A stretch of DNA of 64,000 nt from Burkholderiales bacterium (GTDB taxonomy: Bacteria; Pseudomonadota; Gammaproteobacteria; Burkholderiales; Ga0077523): contig JAIESW010000016.1 of assembly GCA_019745565.1 (NCBI GenBank), forward strand, positions 1 to 64,000. Reading direction: 5' to 3'. The translations under genes and the position numbers were made by a program. How positions within the stretch are numbered: position 1 is the stretch's first letter; every line of letters begins with the position of its first letter. Below the pieces are notes generated by a model that had not been told where the DNA came from, did no database searches, and saw only the letters and a list, made by a program, of their open reading frames with translations. Shown here piece after piece: positions 40,269-49,709 of the stretch.

Positions 40269-40907
40269 ATGACACTACGCATCGGCGACATCGCCCCCGA
40301 TTTCGAACAGGATTCGAGTGCCGGGCGCATCAGGTTCCATGAATGGCTCGGCAACAGCTGGGGCGTTCTGTTCTCCCATCCGGCCGACTTCACCCCCGTT
40401 TGCACCACCGAGCTGGGCTATACCGCAAAGCTCAAGAGCGAGTTCGAGAAGCGCGGCGTCAAAGTGATCGCGCTGTCGGTGGATACCGTCGAATCGCACA
40501 AAGGCTGGATCCCCGACATCAACGAAACCCAGGGCACCACGGTCAACTTCCCGATCCTGGCCGACGGCGACCGGACCGTGTCGACGCTGTACGACATGAT
40601 CCATCCGAACGCGAGCCTGTCGGCGACGGTGCGCTCGGTGTTCATCCTCGACCCGCAGAAGAAGGTGCGCGCTACCATCACGTACCCGGCGAGTACCGGC
40701 CGCAATTTCGACGAGATCCTGCGGGTCATCGATTCGCTGCAGCTCACAGACTCCAACAGCGTCGCGACCCCGGTCAACTGGAAGAAGGGCGAGGACGTGA
40801 TCATCGTTCCGTCGCTGACCGATCCCGAGGTGCTGAAGGAGAAATTCCCGCAGGGCTTCCGGGTCGTGAAGCCGTACCTGCGCTACACGACGCTGCCGCC
40901 CAAGTAA
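40269..40907 (+). CDS. 1-Cys peroxiredoxin (Prx6 type)
   Basis: A 212-residue thioredoxin-fold peroxidase that reduces peroxides with Cys45 in the motif HPADFTPVCTTELG. The length and the C-terminal domain (KKGEDVIIVPSLTDPEVLKEKFP) are those of the Prx6 subfamily. There is no second catalytic Cys. The start at 40269 follows ACGGAGGAAAC. It is adjacent to cysB but has its own gap, so it may be part of the same oxidative/sulfur stress response. Confidence 0.92.
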   Translation: MTLRIGDIAPDFEQDSSAGRIRFHEWLGNSWGVLFSHPADFTPVCTTELGYTAKLKSEFEKRGVKVIALSVDTVESHKGWIPDINETQGTTVNFPILADGDRTVSTLYDMIHPNASLSATVRSVFILDPQKKVRATITYPASTGRNFDEILRVIDSLQLTDSNSVATPVNWKKGEDVIIVPSLTDPEVLKEKFPQGFRVVKPYLRYTTLPPK

Positions 40908-40959
40908 GGCGCGGCCCCCCGGGTGCAGTCGCCGGGGCGGGCAGAGGCAGAGGCGGAGG

Positions 40960-40991
40960 CGGGCGGGGGCGGTCTTCCGCCCGCCGCCCGA
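40960..40991 (+). repeat. G/C-rich hairpin after the peroxiredoxin gene
   Basis: GGGCGGGGGCGG, loop TCTT, CCGCCCGCCGCCC (about 12 bp with one bulge). No T-run follows. It may stabilise the 3' end of the peroxiredoxin mRNA or be a palindromic repeat. Confidence 0.5.
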
Positions 40992-41036
40992 AGCGGTTAC
41001 GCTTGCTCTCTTGACTACAGCACGCGACCCGCTCCG

Positions 41037-41459
41037 GTGAGCAAGCTCTACGACGATGTGATCCTCGATCACATCCGCAACGTCCGCAATTACGAGGTTC
41101 CCGCCGATCCGGACCGATCCGGGGAGGCCATCAATCCCCTCTGCGGCGACTCGTTCCAGGTGTACGTGAAACTGGACGGCGAGCGCATCGAGCAGGTGAG
41201 TTTTCAGTGCGAGTGCTGCGGGATCGCGATGGCCTCCGCCTCGATCATGACCGGCTGGCTGAAGGGCCATACCCAGCGCGAAGCGCTCGAGATCAAGCGC
41301 CGGTTCGTCGAGACCGTGACCGCGCGGTCGACCGAGGCGCTTCCTGGTGGGCCGGCAGATCATACCGCCATCCTCCAGGTGGTCCAGGCCTCGCCGGCGC
41401 GCGACGGCTGCGCGATGCTCGCATGGACGGCGCTCGAGCAGGCCTTGGCCGCCGACTGA
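41037..41459 (+). CDS. sufU: SufU/IscU-like Fe-S cluster assembly scaffold
   Basis: A 140-residue protein of the SufU type. The three Cys ligands are in NPLCGD, QCECCGIAMASAS and DGCAMLAW. In SufU an insert between the first and second conserved segments is expected, and here the spacing is standard. SufU accepts sulfur from SufS, but no sufS, sufB or sufC is in this window. The start is taken as GTG 41037 because VSKLYDDVILDHIRN is the family start; the ATG at 40923 would add a low-complexity tail. Confidence 0.87.
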   Translation: MSKLYDDVILDHIRNVRNYEVPADPDRSGEAINPLCGDSFQVYVKLDGERIEQVSFQCECCGIAMASASIMTGWLKGHTQREALEIKRRFVETVTARSTEALPGGPADHTAILQVVQASPARDGCAMLAWTALEQALAAD

Positions 41460-41474
41460 CCTTTGGAGCGGACC

Positions 41475-42059
41475 ATGGAACTCGACGCGGTCCTCGTTGC
41501 CCACCCGACCACGATTTCGACACCGGTTCACGCCATCGCCGCGCGAGTGCAGTTCGACCGCGCCTCGGGTTTGTCGTTGCGGTTCGTGCTCACGGGCGAA
41601 CTCCGCGACATCAACCTTGCCGCTGCGGGCGAAGTGGAACGATCGGACCGGCTGTGGGAGCACACGTGCTTCGAGATGTTCGTGGAAGGTGAGGCGGGTG
41701 CGCGCTACCTGGAGTTCAATTTCGCGCCCTCGCGACAATGGGCCGCCTACGCCTTCTCCGGTTACCGCCAGCGTGACGAATCGTGGGCGCCTCCGGTACC
41801 GGCCATCGCGATCGATCGCCGCGAATCCGCCCTCGAATTGCGCGCCCGGATTCCGCTGGAGGGGTTGCGGCTGTTGTGCCCGTCACGGACCCTGCGATTG
41901 GCGCTCTCGGCCGTGATCGAGGCGCGCGACGGTGTGCTGTCGTATTGGGCGCTCGCGCATCCGCCGGGGCGGCCGGATTTTCATCACGCGGACGGATTCG
42001 TGTTGTCGTTGGACGTGGTCGGCGCGACCGCGTTGCGGCCGGTTGCCGATCTGCCGTGA
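41475..42059 (+). CDS. DOMON-like domain protein
   Basis: A 194-residue beta-sandwich protein with the DOMON-like pattern: LWEHTCFEMFVEGEAGARYL, EFNFAPSRQWAAYAF and the closing FHHADGFVLSLD. No signal peptide is present. The family binds sugars or heme but this member has no tested function. The start at 41475 follows TTGGAGCG. It overlaps the NamZ-like gene by 4 bases (GTGA), so the two are co-translated. Confidence 0.78.
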   Translation: MELDAVLVAHPTTISTPVHAIAARVQFDRASGLSLRFVLTGELRDINLAAAGEVERSDRLWEHTCFEMFVEGEAGARYLEFNFAPSRQWAAYAFSGYRQRDESWAPPVPAIAIDRRESALELRARIPLEGLRLLCPSRTLRLALSAVIEARDGVLSYWALAHPPGRPDFHHADGFVLSLDVVGATALRPVADLP

Positions 42060-43261
42060 GATTCGGTCTTGACCGCCTCGTTGCGGAACCGGCACTGCGC
42101 GAACCGCTGCGCGGCAAGCGCGTCGCGCTGCTCGCTCATCCCGCATCGGTCACCGCGGATCTCACGCATGCGCTGGATGCGCTCGCCGGCCTGCCCGACG
42201 TCAAGCTCACGGCGGCGTTTGGCCCGCAGCATGGCCTGCGCGGCGACAAGCAGGACAACATGGTGGAGTCGCCGGATTTCGTCGATCCGGCTCTCGGCAT
42301 CCCGGTCTTCAGTCTCTACGGCGAGGTGCGCCGTCCGACCGAGGCGATGCTCGACACCTTCGACGTGCTGCTCGTCGATCTGCAGGATCTCGGCTGCCGC
42401 ATCTATACCTTCATCACGACGTTGCGTTACGTGCTCGAGGCGGCGGCGCGGCGCGGACAGTCGGTGTGGGTGCTCGATCGGCCGAATCCAGCAGGGCGTC
42501 CGATCGAAGGGTTGCGGTTGCGTCAGGGCTGGGAGAGTTTCGTCGGTGCCGGGCCGTTGCCGATGCGCCATGGGCTTACACTGGGCGAACTGGGCCGCTG
42601 GTTCATCCGCGAACTGAAGCTCGAGGTCGACTACCGCGTCATCGAAATGGATGGTTGGAAGCCCGATGCGGCACCCGGCTTCGGTTGGCCGCTCGACCGC
42701 CGCACCTGGATCAATCCGAGTCCCAACGCGCCGAATCTCTGGATGGCGCGCTGCTACGCGGGCACGGTGATGCTCGAAGGCACCACGCTGTCGGAGGGAC
42801 GAGGTACCACGCGGCCTCTGGAACTGTTCGGTGCACCGGATATAGCCGCCAAGGCGCTGCTCGCGAAGATGCATGCGTTGGCGCCGGCATGGCTGCGCGG
42901 CTGCCGGTTGCGCGAATGCTGGTTCGAGCCGACGTTCCACAAGCACGCGGGCAAGCTGTGCGCGGGCATCCAGATCCACGTCGACGACGGTGCTTACGAC
43001 CACGAGTCGTTCCGTCCCTGGCGCTTGCAGGCTCTCGCCTTCAAGGCGCTCCGAGCGCTGCGGTCGGACTATCCGTTGTGGCGCGATTTCCCGTATGAGT
43101 ACGAACGCGATCGTCTCGCCATCGATCTCATCAACGGTTCGCCGCTGTTGCGGGAATGGGTCGACGATCCGGCCGCGGAATCCGGCGACTTCGATGCCCT
43201 CAGCGCGGCCGATGAGGCCGCCTGGGGCGAGGAACGCGAAGCGGTGCTGCTGTACCGTTGA
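42056..43261 (+). CDS. DUF1343 family protein, NamZ-type exo-beta-N-acetylmuramidase
   Basis: A 401-residue protein of DUF1343, whose studied members (NamZ) release N-acetylmuramic acid from peptidoglycan fragments. Typical pieces are RVALLAHPASVT, TAAFGPQHGLRGDKQDNM, FSLYGEVRRPTEAML, LLVDLQDLGCRIYTF and LEGTTLSEGRGTTRPLELFG. The start is GTG 42056 within the upstream stop. Bacteroidetes NamZ proteins are exported, but no signal peptide is seen here, so it is likely cytosolic and works in muropeptide recycling. Confidence 0.85.
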   Translation: MRFGLDRLVAEPALREPLRGKRVALLAHPASVTADLTHALDALAGLPDVKLTAAFGPQHGLRGDKQDNMVESPDFVDPALGIPVFSLYGEVRRPTEAMLDTFDVLLVDLQDLGCRIYTFITTLRYVLEAAARRGQSVWVLDRPNPAGRPIEGLRLRQGWESFVGAGPLPMRHGLTLGELGRWFIRELKLEVDYRVIEMDGWKPDAAPGFGWPLDRRTWINPSPNAPNLWMARCYAGTVMLEGTTLSEGRGTTRPLELFGAPDIAAKALLAKMHALAPAWLRGCRLRECWFEPTFHKHAGKLCAGIQIHVDDGAYDHESFRPWRLQALAFKALRALRSDYPLWRDFPYEYERDRLAIDLINGSPLLREWVDDPAAESGDFDALSAADEAAWGEEREAVLLYR

Positions 43262-43270
43262 CCGAAGGAG

Positions 43271-43852
43271 TCAGGCCGCCTTGCCGATGCGGGTCGCTTC
43301 GCCCACCTCGATGAGCCTGCCGGTCTTGACGTCGTAGATGTAGCCGTAGACCGGGATCGACTTCGGCACCAGCGGATGACTGCGGATGCGAGAGACGTCC
43401 TCGGCGACGCTGCCCGCCAGGTTGCGGATCGTGTGCCACTTGATGTAGCGGCCGACCACGGAGCCCGGACCGGCCCCCACGTCGTGCCAACCCTTCTCGT
43501 CGATCCTTGCTGTCTCGAGGCTCTTCTCGAGCAAGCCCGCGATGATGTCGTCGGTGAACAGCTCCATGCCGCAGTCGGTGTGGTGGATGACGAACCACTC
43601 GCGCGTGCCGAGCAGCTTGTAGGAGATGACCAGAGATCGGATGGCATCGTCGGTCGCACGGCCGCCCGCGTTGCGGATCACGTGGGCATCGCCTTCGGCG
43701 AGACCGGCAAATCTGGACGGATGCAGGCGAGCATCCATGCAGGTGAGAATGGCGAATCGCCGCGCCGGCGGTAGCGGCAGTTTGCCTCGGTCGCCGAAAT
43801 CGGCCGCATAGCGCTCGTTGGCTTTCAGGACTTCGTCGAGTACGGAACTCAT
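43271..43852 (-). CDS. Beta-class carbonic anhydrase
   Basis: A 193-residue carbonic anhydrase that interconverts CO2 and bicarbonate. The zinc ligands are in ILTCMDAR (Cys, with Asp-Arg pair) and HHTDCGM (His and Cys). The start at 43852 has GGAGAC on the minus strand just before it. No signal peptide is present. It is convergent with the NamZ-like gene and divergent from nothing; the next minus-strand gene is the Tat-exported hydrolase. Confidence 0.9.
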   Translation of the reverse strand: MSSVLDEVLKANERYAADFGDRGKLPLPPARRFAILTCMDARLHPSRFAGLAEGDAHVIRNAGGRATDDAIRSLVISYKLLGTREWFVIHHTDCGMELFTDDIIAGLLEKSLETARIDEKGWHDVGAGPGSVVGRYIKWHTIRNLAGSVAEDVSRIRSHPLVPKSIPVYGYIYDVKTGRLIEVGEATRIGKAA

Positions 43853-43940
43853 GGGCAGCGTCTCCGATGGAATGGGCTGGTGCAAGACCGGGGGGCGCCG
43901 ACTGCCGACCCCCGGTCACGCGGTCGAGCGTGAAGGAGGC

Positions 43941-44753
43941 TCAGGCCTGCAGCAGCTTCACGAAGGTGTCGGAGGAGATCACCGGCGCGAAGAAACTGTT
44001 GATGCGCTGGAACGCAATGCTCTCGTCGCCCAGCTTCTGGGTGGCGGTGGCGTCGCCGATCACGATGGGCAGATACCCGTGGTCGCGAGCCGCGCGAGCG
44101 TTGCCCTCGATGCACCAGTCGGTATGGATGCCGGTGATGATCACGGTCTTGATGCCGTTGCGTGACAGGTGCAGCGGCAGCTCGGTGCCCACGAAGGCGG
44201 TCTGCAGCGCGAGTTCGTTGAAGTGCAGGTCGCCGGACTTGGTGAGTGCCTTCAGCTCATCGACCAGGTCGTTGTCCTTCGCCTTCTTGTCCGCGGGCCA
44301 ACCTTCGTAACCCTTGATCCAGCTTGCGTACTGCGCGCGATCGAATTCGCTCTGGGGGTAGTCCTCGCGGAACACCTCGTAACCGATCCAGGCGAAGGTC
44401 TTGAAGTTGCCGGCCTTGCGGGCAGCCTGCGCCACCTTTACCGTCGCCGGCAGGCTGGGACGTTCCCATTGCTTCTCCGCGGCCTGTGCGCCCCAGGGCT
44501 TATAGAGGCTGTTGTTCTGGCTCACCGAAAGGAACGCGGCGGGGTACTTCAGGATTTTCGCGAGGTCGAGTCCCTGCCACTGCGGGGCGAGTTCGGGAAT
44601 GGTGTAGGGCGCGGGACGGGTCTTGTCTTCGGCAGCGTGGCTCGGCGTCGCAAGCGACGCAGCGGTGACGGCCGCCACGGCGGCGGCACCGGTGACGAAC
44701 TGACGGCGGCCGGGCTCGATGGCCTCGGGGGTGTGATCGATCGGATGGGACAT
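43941..44753 (-). CDS. Tat-exported isochorismatase-like cysteine hydrolase
   Basis: A 270-residue protein. The N-terminus has a twin-arginine signal (RRQFVTGAAAVAAVTAAS...SHA). The mature part is an isochorismatase-like hydrolase with the catalytic Cys in IHTDWCIEGNARAARDHGY and cis-peptide region upstream. Members hydrolyse amides or isochorismate. Export to the periplasm by Tat is unusual for the family. The start 44753 follows AAGGAG on the minus strand. Confidence 0.85.
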   Translation of the reverse strand: MSHPIDHTPEAIEPGRRQFVTGAAAVAAVTAASLATPSHAAEDKTRPAPYTIPELAPQWQGLDLAKILKYPAAFLSVSQNNSLYKPWGAQAAEKQWERPSLPATVKVAQAARKAGNFKTFAWIGYEVFREDYPQSEFDRAQYASWIKGYEGWPADKKAKDNDLVDELKALTKSGDLHFNELALQTAFVGTELPLHLSRNGIKTVIITGIHTDWCIEGNARAARDHGYLPIVIGDATATQKLGDESIAFQRINSFFAPVISSDTFVKLLQA

Positions 44754-45061
44754 CCGGAACTCCTTCTTCGATGGGGTTGGTGGACGATGCTCATGGCGAG
44801 CGTTGCGTCGATCCGATGGCCGGTCGAACCGATATCCCAAGGTAACCGCCGGCGTTGCGGTGTTGAACGAAGCGTTTGTCATGGCTTCATGCCGGCTCGA
44901 AATGAAGCTTCGTCGCCACAACGTCCGGGCGAGTTGCGGTCCGAATCGGCATAAGGAAATAGAAAACGATTCGTTCCGGTGAATAAGGCCGGTGGGTAGT
45001 GTTCGGGCCTCGAATGCTTGCGGCACTGCGTAAGCGTGGTGCTGCCCCCAGAGAGCCTCCC
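44754..45061. promoter_or_regulatory. Control region between the Tat hydrolase and the sulfate-uptake genes
   Basis: No gene is visible in these 308 bp. The stretch 44951-44990 is A/T-rich with GCATAAGGAAATAGAAAACG and GTGAATAAGG, resembling the GGAATAA-type words near cysB. It is the likely promoter region of the yezD-porin-sbp run. The exact -35 and -10 boxes are not clear. Confidence 0.45.
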
Positions 45062-45262
45062 ATGTCATCCACCACCCCATCCCTGGCTCCCGTCCCCACC
45101 GACCCCGGTGCACTGCCGCCGTCGGTCATCCAGGAGATCACCCGTCAGCTGCGCGGTCTGCGCTTCGGTTCCGTGGAAATCGTTGTCCACGAAGGGGCCG
45201 TCACGCAGATCGAACGCCGGGAAAAGGTGCGCCTGACTCCCACCCCGCCCCATCGCGGGTGA
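45062..45262 (+). CDS. YezD-family (DUF2292) small protein
   Basis: A 66-residue protein with the DUF2292 pattern LRFGSVEIVVHEGAVTQIERREKVRL after a helical segment (PPSVIQEITRQLRG). The family occurs widely in sulfate- and sulfur-uptake clusters and is thought to be a small regulator or adaptor. The function is not known. Start ATG 45062 follows a short GAGAG. Confidence 0.85.
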   Translation: MSSTTPSLAPVPTDPGALPPSVIQEITRQLRGLRFGSVEIVVHEGAVTQIERREKVRLTPTPPHRG

Positions 45263-45267
45263 TCCCC

Positions 45268-45294
45268 GGGGCCGTCGCGGCCCCCATCGTTTTC
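45268..45294 (+). terminator. Weak terminator or attenuator after yezD
   Basis: GGGGCC, loop GTCGC, GGCCCC followed at a distance by CATCGTTTT. The stem is short and the T-run is interrupted, so it may only attenuate transcription into the porin. Confidence 0.4.
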
Positions 45295-45396
45295 CCATGA
45301 CCGACCAGACCACTGGAGGCGAGACAATCTTGAATCCCAGAAGCGAGCCGACCGGGCTGTCGGAGGGTCTCTTCGTCCTGAACGGAGTGAAGACCC

Positions 45397-46932
45397 ATGA
45401 ATGGTCTTGGACGGTGGGCGCGACCGCTGCTGGCGGCAGGCGTTCTTTCGATGCCGCATCTGGTCGCGGCCCAGAGTACCGAGGCGACCGACGCCTTGCT
45501 GAAGCGCCTTGAGGAACTGGACCGCAAAGTGAAGTCCCTCGAGGAGAAGCTGGAGCAGGCGGAACGGCGCGGGGCGGAAACGCCTGCGGCCGTTGCCGCC
45601 CCCGCGGCGGTGCCGACCGAGCCCGCGAAGGCTGCGGCCGACCCTGCGCTCCTGCAGCGGATCGACGACATCGACCAGCAGGTGAAGATCGTCGGCCGCA
45701 AGCAGGAGCTCGATGCCGAGGCCGCGGCCGCCAAAGCCAAGGACGGCGCATCCGCATACGCGGGCAGCCAGGGCTTCGGCATTCGCACTGCCGACAACGC
45801 ATTCCGGCTGCGCTTCGGCGCACTGCTGCATGCCGATGCCAGAGCGTATCTGAACAACGACTTCCCAGGCGCCGCCCCCGACAATTTCATTATCCGGCGG
45901 CTGCGGCCCGTCGTGGAGGCCACGTTCTATGACAAATACTCCTTGTTGATCCGCTCGGAGCTGGGCAACCAGGGATCCCTATCGCTGCTTGACGGCTACG
46001 CCGAGGCGCGCTTCACGCCCGAGTTCAAGGTGCGCGTCGGTAAGTTCAAGGGGCCCGTAGGCCTGGAGCGGCTGCAGTCGCCGCAGGATCTGGCTTTCAT
46101 CGAACGCGGCTTCCCGACCCAACTGGTGCCCAATCGCGACATCGGCTTCCAGTTCTTCGGTGACGTGTTTGATGGCCGCCTGACCTACCAGGCCGGTTAC
46201 TTCAACGGCGTGCGCGACGGCCAGAGTGGTGACAGCGACAACAACTCGGGCAAGGATTTCAACGGCCGCCTGTTCGCGCATCCGTTCAAGAACACGGACA
46301 TCGACGCGCTGCGAGGCCTCGGGCTCGGCATCGCCGTAACGTCGGGCGTGCAGGGCGGATCCGCGGCGAGCAGCAATCTGGCCAACTACCTGACGCCGGG
46401 CCAGCAAACCTTCTTCGCCTACAACACAGGCACATTCGCCAGCGGCGAACGCCAACGCTGGTCGCCGCAGTTCTACTACTACAACGGGCCCCTCGGTGTT
46501 CTCGGCGAGTACGTCACCGTGTCGCAGGAAATCGTGCGCAGCACCAACCGGCGCGAGATCACCAACTCAGCGTGGCAGCTCTATGCCACGTGGGTGCTGA
46601 CCGGCGAGGATGCCGGCTATGTCCGGCCGACGCCGCGTCACAACTTCGACTGGCAGACCGGCGGCTGGGGTGCGTTCGAGGTCGGCGTGCGGGCGAGTGA
46701 ACTGCGCGTGGATGACGACCAGTTCGCGGGCTCGGCCGCGACGCGCTTCGCCGATCCTGCGGTGTCGGCCCGCAAGGCGACCGATCTCGGGCTCGTGCTC
46801 AACTGGTATCTCAATCGCAACATCAAGCTGCAGTTCAACTACGACCAGACCCGGTTCAAGGGCGGTGCCGCCAACGGCGGCGACCTGCCGGACGAGAAGA
46901 TCTTCTTCTCGCGTGTGCAGGCGTTCTTTTAA
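45397..46932 (+). CDS. OprO/OprP-type porin
   Basis: A 511-residue outer-membrane porin. A signal peptide (LLAAGVLSMPHLVAA) is followed by a coiled-coil of heptads (residues about 28-62, LLKRLEELDRKVKSLEEKLE). The barrel (from about 130) has the phosphate-selective porin pattern: FGALLHADARAYLNND, FIIRRLRPVVEATFYDKY, LNWYLNRNIKLQFNYDQTRF and a C-terminal Phe. Here it is next to sulfate transport genes, so sulfate is a likely substrate. The start codon ATG 45397 is the conserved one. Confidence 0.88.
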   Translation: MNGLGRWARPLLAAGVLSMPHLVAAQSTEATDALLKRLEELDRKVKSLEEKLEQAERRGAETPAAVAAPAAVPTEPAKAAADPALLQRIDDIDQQVKIVGRKQELDAEAAAAKAKDGASAYAGSQGFGIRTADNAFRLRFGALLHADARAYLNNDFPGAAPDNFIIRRLRPVVEATFYDKYSLLIRSELGNQGSLSLLDGYAEARFTPEFKVRVGKFKGPVGLERLQSPQDLAFIERGFPTQLVPNRDIGFQFFGDVFDGRLTYQAGYFNGVRDGQSGDSDNNSGKDFNGRLFAHPFKNTDIDALRGLGLGIAVTSGVQGGSAASSNLANYLTPGQQTFFAYNTGTFASGERQRWSPQFYYYNGPLGVLGEYVTVSQEIVRSTNRREITNSAWQLYATWVLTGEDAGYVRPTPRHNFDWQTGGWGAFEVGVRASELRVDDDQFAGSAATRFADPAVSARKATDLGLVLNWYLNRNIKLQFNYDQTRFKGGAANGGDLPDEKIFFSRVQAFF

Positions 46933-46971
46933 AACCATCCTCGAAACCGACGCTCTGGAGCGCAACCGACC

Positions 46972-47967
46972 ATGAAACACCGACTCCTCATCGCCGCCGC
47001 ACTGGCACTGACCACCACCGTGGCTGCCGGCGCGGACATCACGCTGCTCAACGTGTCCTATGACCCGACGCGCGAGCTCTACCAGGACATCAACGCCGCC
47101 TTCGCCAAGGACTGGGAGGCGAAGACCAAGGACAAGGTCTCCATCAAGCAGTCCCACGGCGGTTCGGGCAAGCAGGCCCGTTCCGTGATTGACGGGCTCG
47201 ATGCCGACGTCGTCACGCTGGCGCTGGCGTACGACATCGACGAGATCGCGTCGCGCGGACGGCTGCTGCCGCAAGCCTGGCAGAAGCGGCTGCCCAACAA
47301 CAGCGCGCCCTACACCTCGACCATCGTGTTCCTGGTGCGCAAGGGCAATCCGAAGGGCATCCGGGACTGGGGCGATCTGGTGAAGCCCGGCGTGGCGGTC
47401 ATCACGCCGAACCCCAAGACCTCCGGCGGGGCCCGCTGGAACTATCTCGCCGCCTGGGCCTACGCTCTCAAGACGTTCGGGCCGGACGAGGCGAAGGCGA
47501 AGGACTTCGTCGGGCGCCTGTACAAGAACGTCCCGGTACTCGACTCCGGTGCGCGTGGATCCACCACGACGTTCGTCGAGCGAGGTATCGGCGACGTGCT
47601 GATCGCCTGGGAGAACGAGGCGTTCCTCGCGGTGAAGGAGCTGGGGCCCGACAAGCTGGAGATTGTTGCCCCGTCCTTGAGCATCCTCGCCGAGCCACCA
47701 GTTTCCGTGGTCGACAAGGTCGTGGATCGACGCGGCACCCGCAAAGTCGCGCAGGCCTATCTCGAGTATCTGTACACACCCGAGGCCCAGGACATCATCG
47801 CTCGCAACTACTACCGGCCCATCGATCTTAAGGTCGCGGGAAAGTACGAGAAGCAGTTTCCCAAGCTTCAGCTGATCACCGTCGACGAAGTGTTCGGTGG
47901 GTGGCAGAAGGCGCAGAAGACGCACTTCGTCGACGGCGCCGTTTTCGACCAGATCTTTACGCGCTAA
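46972..47967 (+). CDS. sbp: Sulfate-binding periplasmic protein
   Basis: A 331-residue binding protein. The signal peptide is [17 protein letters not shown]. The hallmark [17 protein letters not shown] and the sulfate-binding segments [20 protein letters not shown] and [15 protein letters not shown] are characteristic of Sbp/CysP. The start at 46972 lies 39 bp behind the porin. Together with CysTWA it makes the sulfate/thiosulfate importer. Confidence 0.95.
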   Translation: MKHRLLIAAALALTTTVAAGADITLLNVSYDPTRELYQDINAAFAKDWEAKTKDKVSIKQSHGGSGKQARSVIDGLDADVVTLALAYDIDEIASRGRLLPQAWQKRLPNNSAPYTSTIVFLVRKGNPKGIRDWGDLVKPGVAVITPNPKTSGGARWNYLAAWAYALKTFGPDEAKAKDFVGRLYKNVPVLDSGARGSTTTFVERGIGDVLIAWENEAFLAVKELGPDKLEIVAPSLSILAEPPVSVVDKVVDRRGTRKVAQAYLEYLYTPEAQDIIARNYYRPIDLKVAGKYEKQFPKLQLITVDEVFGGWQKAQKTHFVDGAVFDQIFTR

Positions 47968-47973
47968 TCTCCC

Positions 47974-48810
47974 ATGACCTTCGCCGTCCGCCGCCACAGC
48001 GTCCTGCCCGGATTCGGGATCGCGCTCGGATTCACGCTGCTGTACTTGAGTCTGATCGTTCTGATCCCGCTGTCGGCGACATTCCTCAAGACGTTCTCGC
48101 TGACCTGGGACGCTTTCTGGACCGCGGTGACCGCGCCGCGGGTGCTGGCGTCGTATCGTCTCACCTTCGGCGCGTCGTTCCTGGCGGCGCTCATCAACGC
48201 CGTCTTCGGGCTGCTGGTGGCGTGGGTCCTGGTGCGCTATCGATTCCCCGGCAAACGCGTCATCGATGCTTTCGTCGATCTGCCGTTCGCGCTGCCCACT
48301 GCCGTGGCCGGGATCGCGCTGGCTGCCGTGTACTCCGCCAACGGCTGGATCGGCAGCCTGTTCGCGCCCTATGGCATCAAGATCGCGTTCACGCCGCTCG
48401 GCGTGCTGGTGGCGCTGACGTTCATCGGGCTGCCGTTCGTAGTGCGTACTGTGCAGCCGGTTCTCGAGGACCTCGAGCCGGAGCTGGAGGAGGCTGCCGC
48501 AACGCTCGGCGCCACTCGCCTGCAGACTTTCACGAAGATCCTGTTTCCGACGCTGCTGCCGGCACTGCTCACGGGGTTTGCGCTTTCCTTCGCCCGTGCC
48601 ATCGGCGAATACGGTTCGGTGATCTTCATCGCCGGCAACCTGCCGATGGTCTCCGAGATCACGCCGCTGCTCATCATCACCAAGCTCGAGCAGTACGACT
48701 ATGCCGGGGCCACCGCGCTGGCGGTGGTGATGCTGCTCATCTCCTTCATGCTCCTGCTCATCATCAACCTGCTGCAGTGGTGGGCGCGCCGCCGCCGCGC
48801 CGCTGTCTAA
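47974..48810 (+). CDS. cysT: Sulfate ABC permease CysT (CysU)
   Basis: A 278-residue permease with six helices; [21 protein letters not shown] and [21 protein letters not shown] (EAA loop) are CysT signatures, and [18 protein letters not shown] is the C-terminal one. It starts 6 bp after sbp. Confidence 0.95.
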   Translation: MTFAVRRHSVLPGFGIALGFTLLYLSLIVLIPLSATFLKTFSLTWDAFWTAVTAPRVLASYRLTFGASFLAALINAVFGLLVAWVLVRYRFPGKRVIDAFVDLPFALPTAVAGIALAAVYSANGWIGSLFAPYGIKIAFTPLGVLVALTFIGLPFVVRTVQPVLEDLEPELEEAAATLGATRLQTFTKILFPTLLPALLTGFALSFARAIGEYGSVIFIAGNLPMVSEITPLLIITKLEQYDYAGATALAVVMLLISFMLLLIINLLQWWARRRRAAV

Positions 48811-48827
48811 ACGTTTCACTGACGCTC

Positions 48828-49691
48828 ATGACCACCGCAGTCCTCCAGCCCGCACTCGCGCTTCCCGTCAGACCGGTCGAGAAGGCCACGGCCGAACCCC
48901 CGTGGGTGCGGTTGCTGCTGATCGGTCTGGCGCTGGCGTTTCTCGGCATCTTCCTGTTTGTACCGCTGGCGGCGGTCTTCTACGAAGCCCTGCGCAAGGG
49001 TGTCGGTGTCTACTGGCAGGCGGTGACAGAGCCCGATGCACTGGCTGCGGTCCGGTTGACGCTGCTGGCTGCAGCCATCTCGGTACCGCTCAACCTCGTG
49101 TTCGGTGTGGCCGCGGCCTGGGCCATCGCGAAATTCGAGTTCCGCGGCAAGAACCTGCTGATCACCCTGATCGATCTGCCGTTCTCGGTCTCGCCGGTAA
49201 TCGCCGGGCTGATCTTCGTGCTTGTCTTCGGCCTGCAGGGCTGGTTCGGCGAGTGGCTGTCGGAGCACGACCTCAAGATCATCTTCGCGGTGCCGGGCAT
49301 CGTGCTCGCCACCATCTTCGTGACGTTCCCGTTCGTCGCCCGCGAGTTGATTCCGCTCATGCAGGCGCAGGGTACGGAGGAGGAGGAGGCCGCCGTCGTG
49401 CTCGGCGCCAGCGGTTGGCAGACCCTGTGGCGGGTGACGCTGCCGAACGTGAAATGGGGTCTGCTCTACGGCGTGATCCTCAGCAACGCACGGGCCATGG
49501 GCGAGTTCGGCGCCGTGTCGGTCGTGTCCGGGCACATCCGCGGCCTCACCAACACGCTGCCGCTGCACGTGGAGATTCTGTATAACGAATACCAGTTCGC
49601 CGCCGCGTTCGCGACGGCTTCCCTGCTGGCGTTGCTGGCGCTGGTGACCCTGGTGCTGAAGGCCTGGGTCGAACGGCGCTTTGCCGACTGA
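48828..49691 (+). CDS. cysW: Sulfate ABC permease CysW
   Basis: A 287-residue permease paralogous to CysT. Motifs: [45 protein letters not shown] and [20 protein letters not shown]. The start ATG 48828 lies 17 bp after cysT. An Arg/Thr-rich N-terminal tail of about 25 residues precedes the first helix. Confidence 0.94.
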   Translation: MTTAVLQPALALPVRPVEKATAEPPWVRLLLIGLALAFLGIFLFVPLAAVFYEALRKGVGVYWQAVTEPDALAAVRLTLLAAAISVPLNLVFGVAAAWAIAKFEFRGKNLLITLIDLPFSVSPVIAGLIFVLVFGLQGWFGEWLSEHDLKIIFAVPGIVLATIFVTFPFVARELIPLMQAQGTEEEEAAVVLGASGWQTLWRVTLPNVKWGLLYGVILSNARAMGEFGAVSVVSGHIRGLTNTLPLHVEILYNEYQFAAAFATASLLALLALVTLVLKAWVERRFAD

Positions 49692-49709
49692 AGCGGAAAG
49701 GAAACCACC

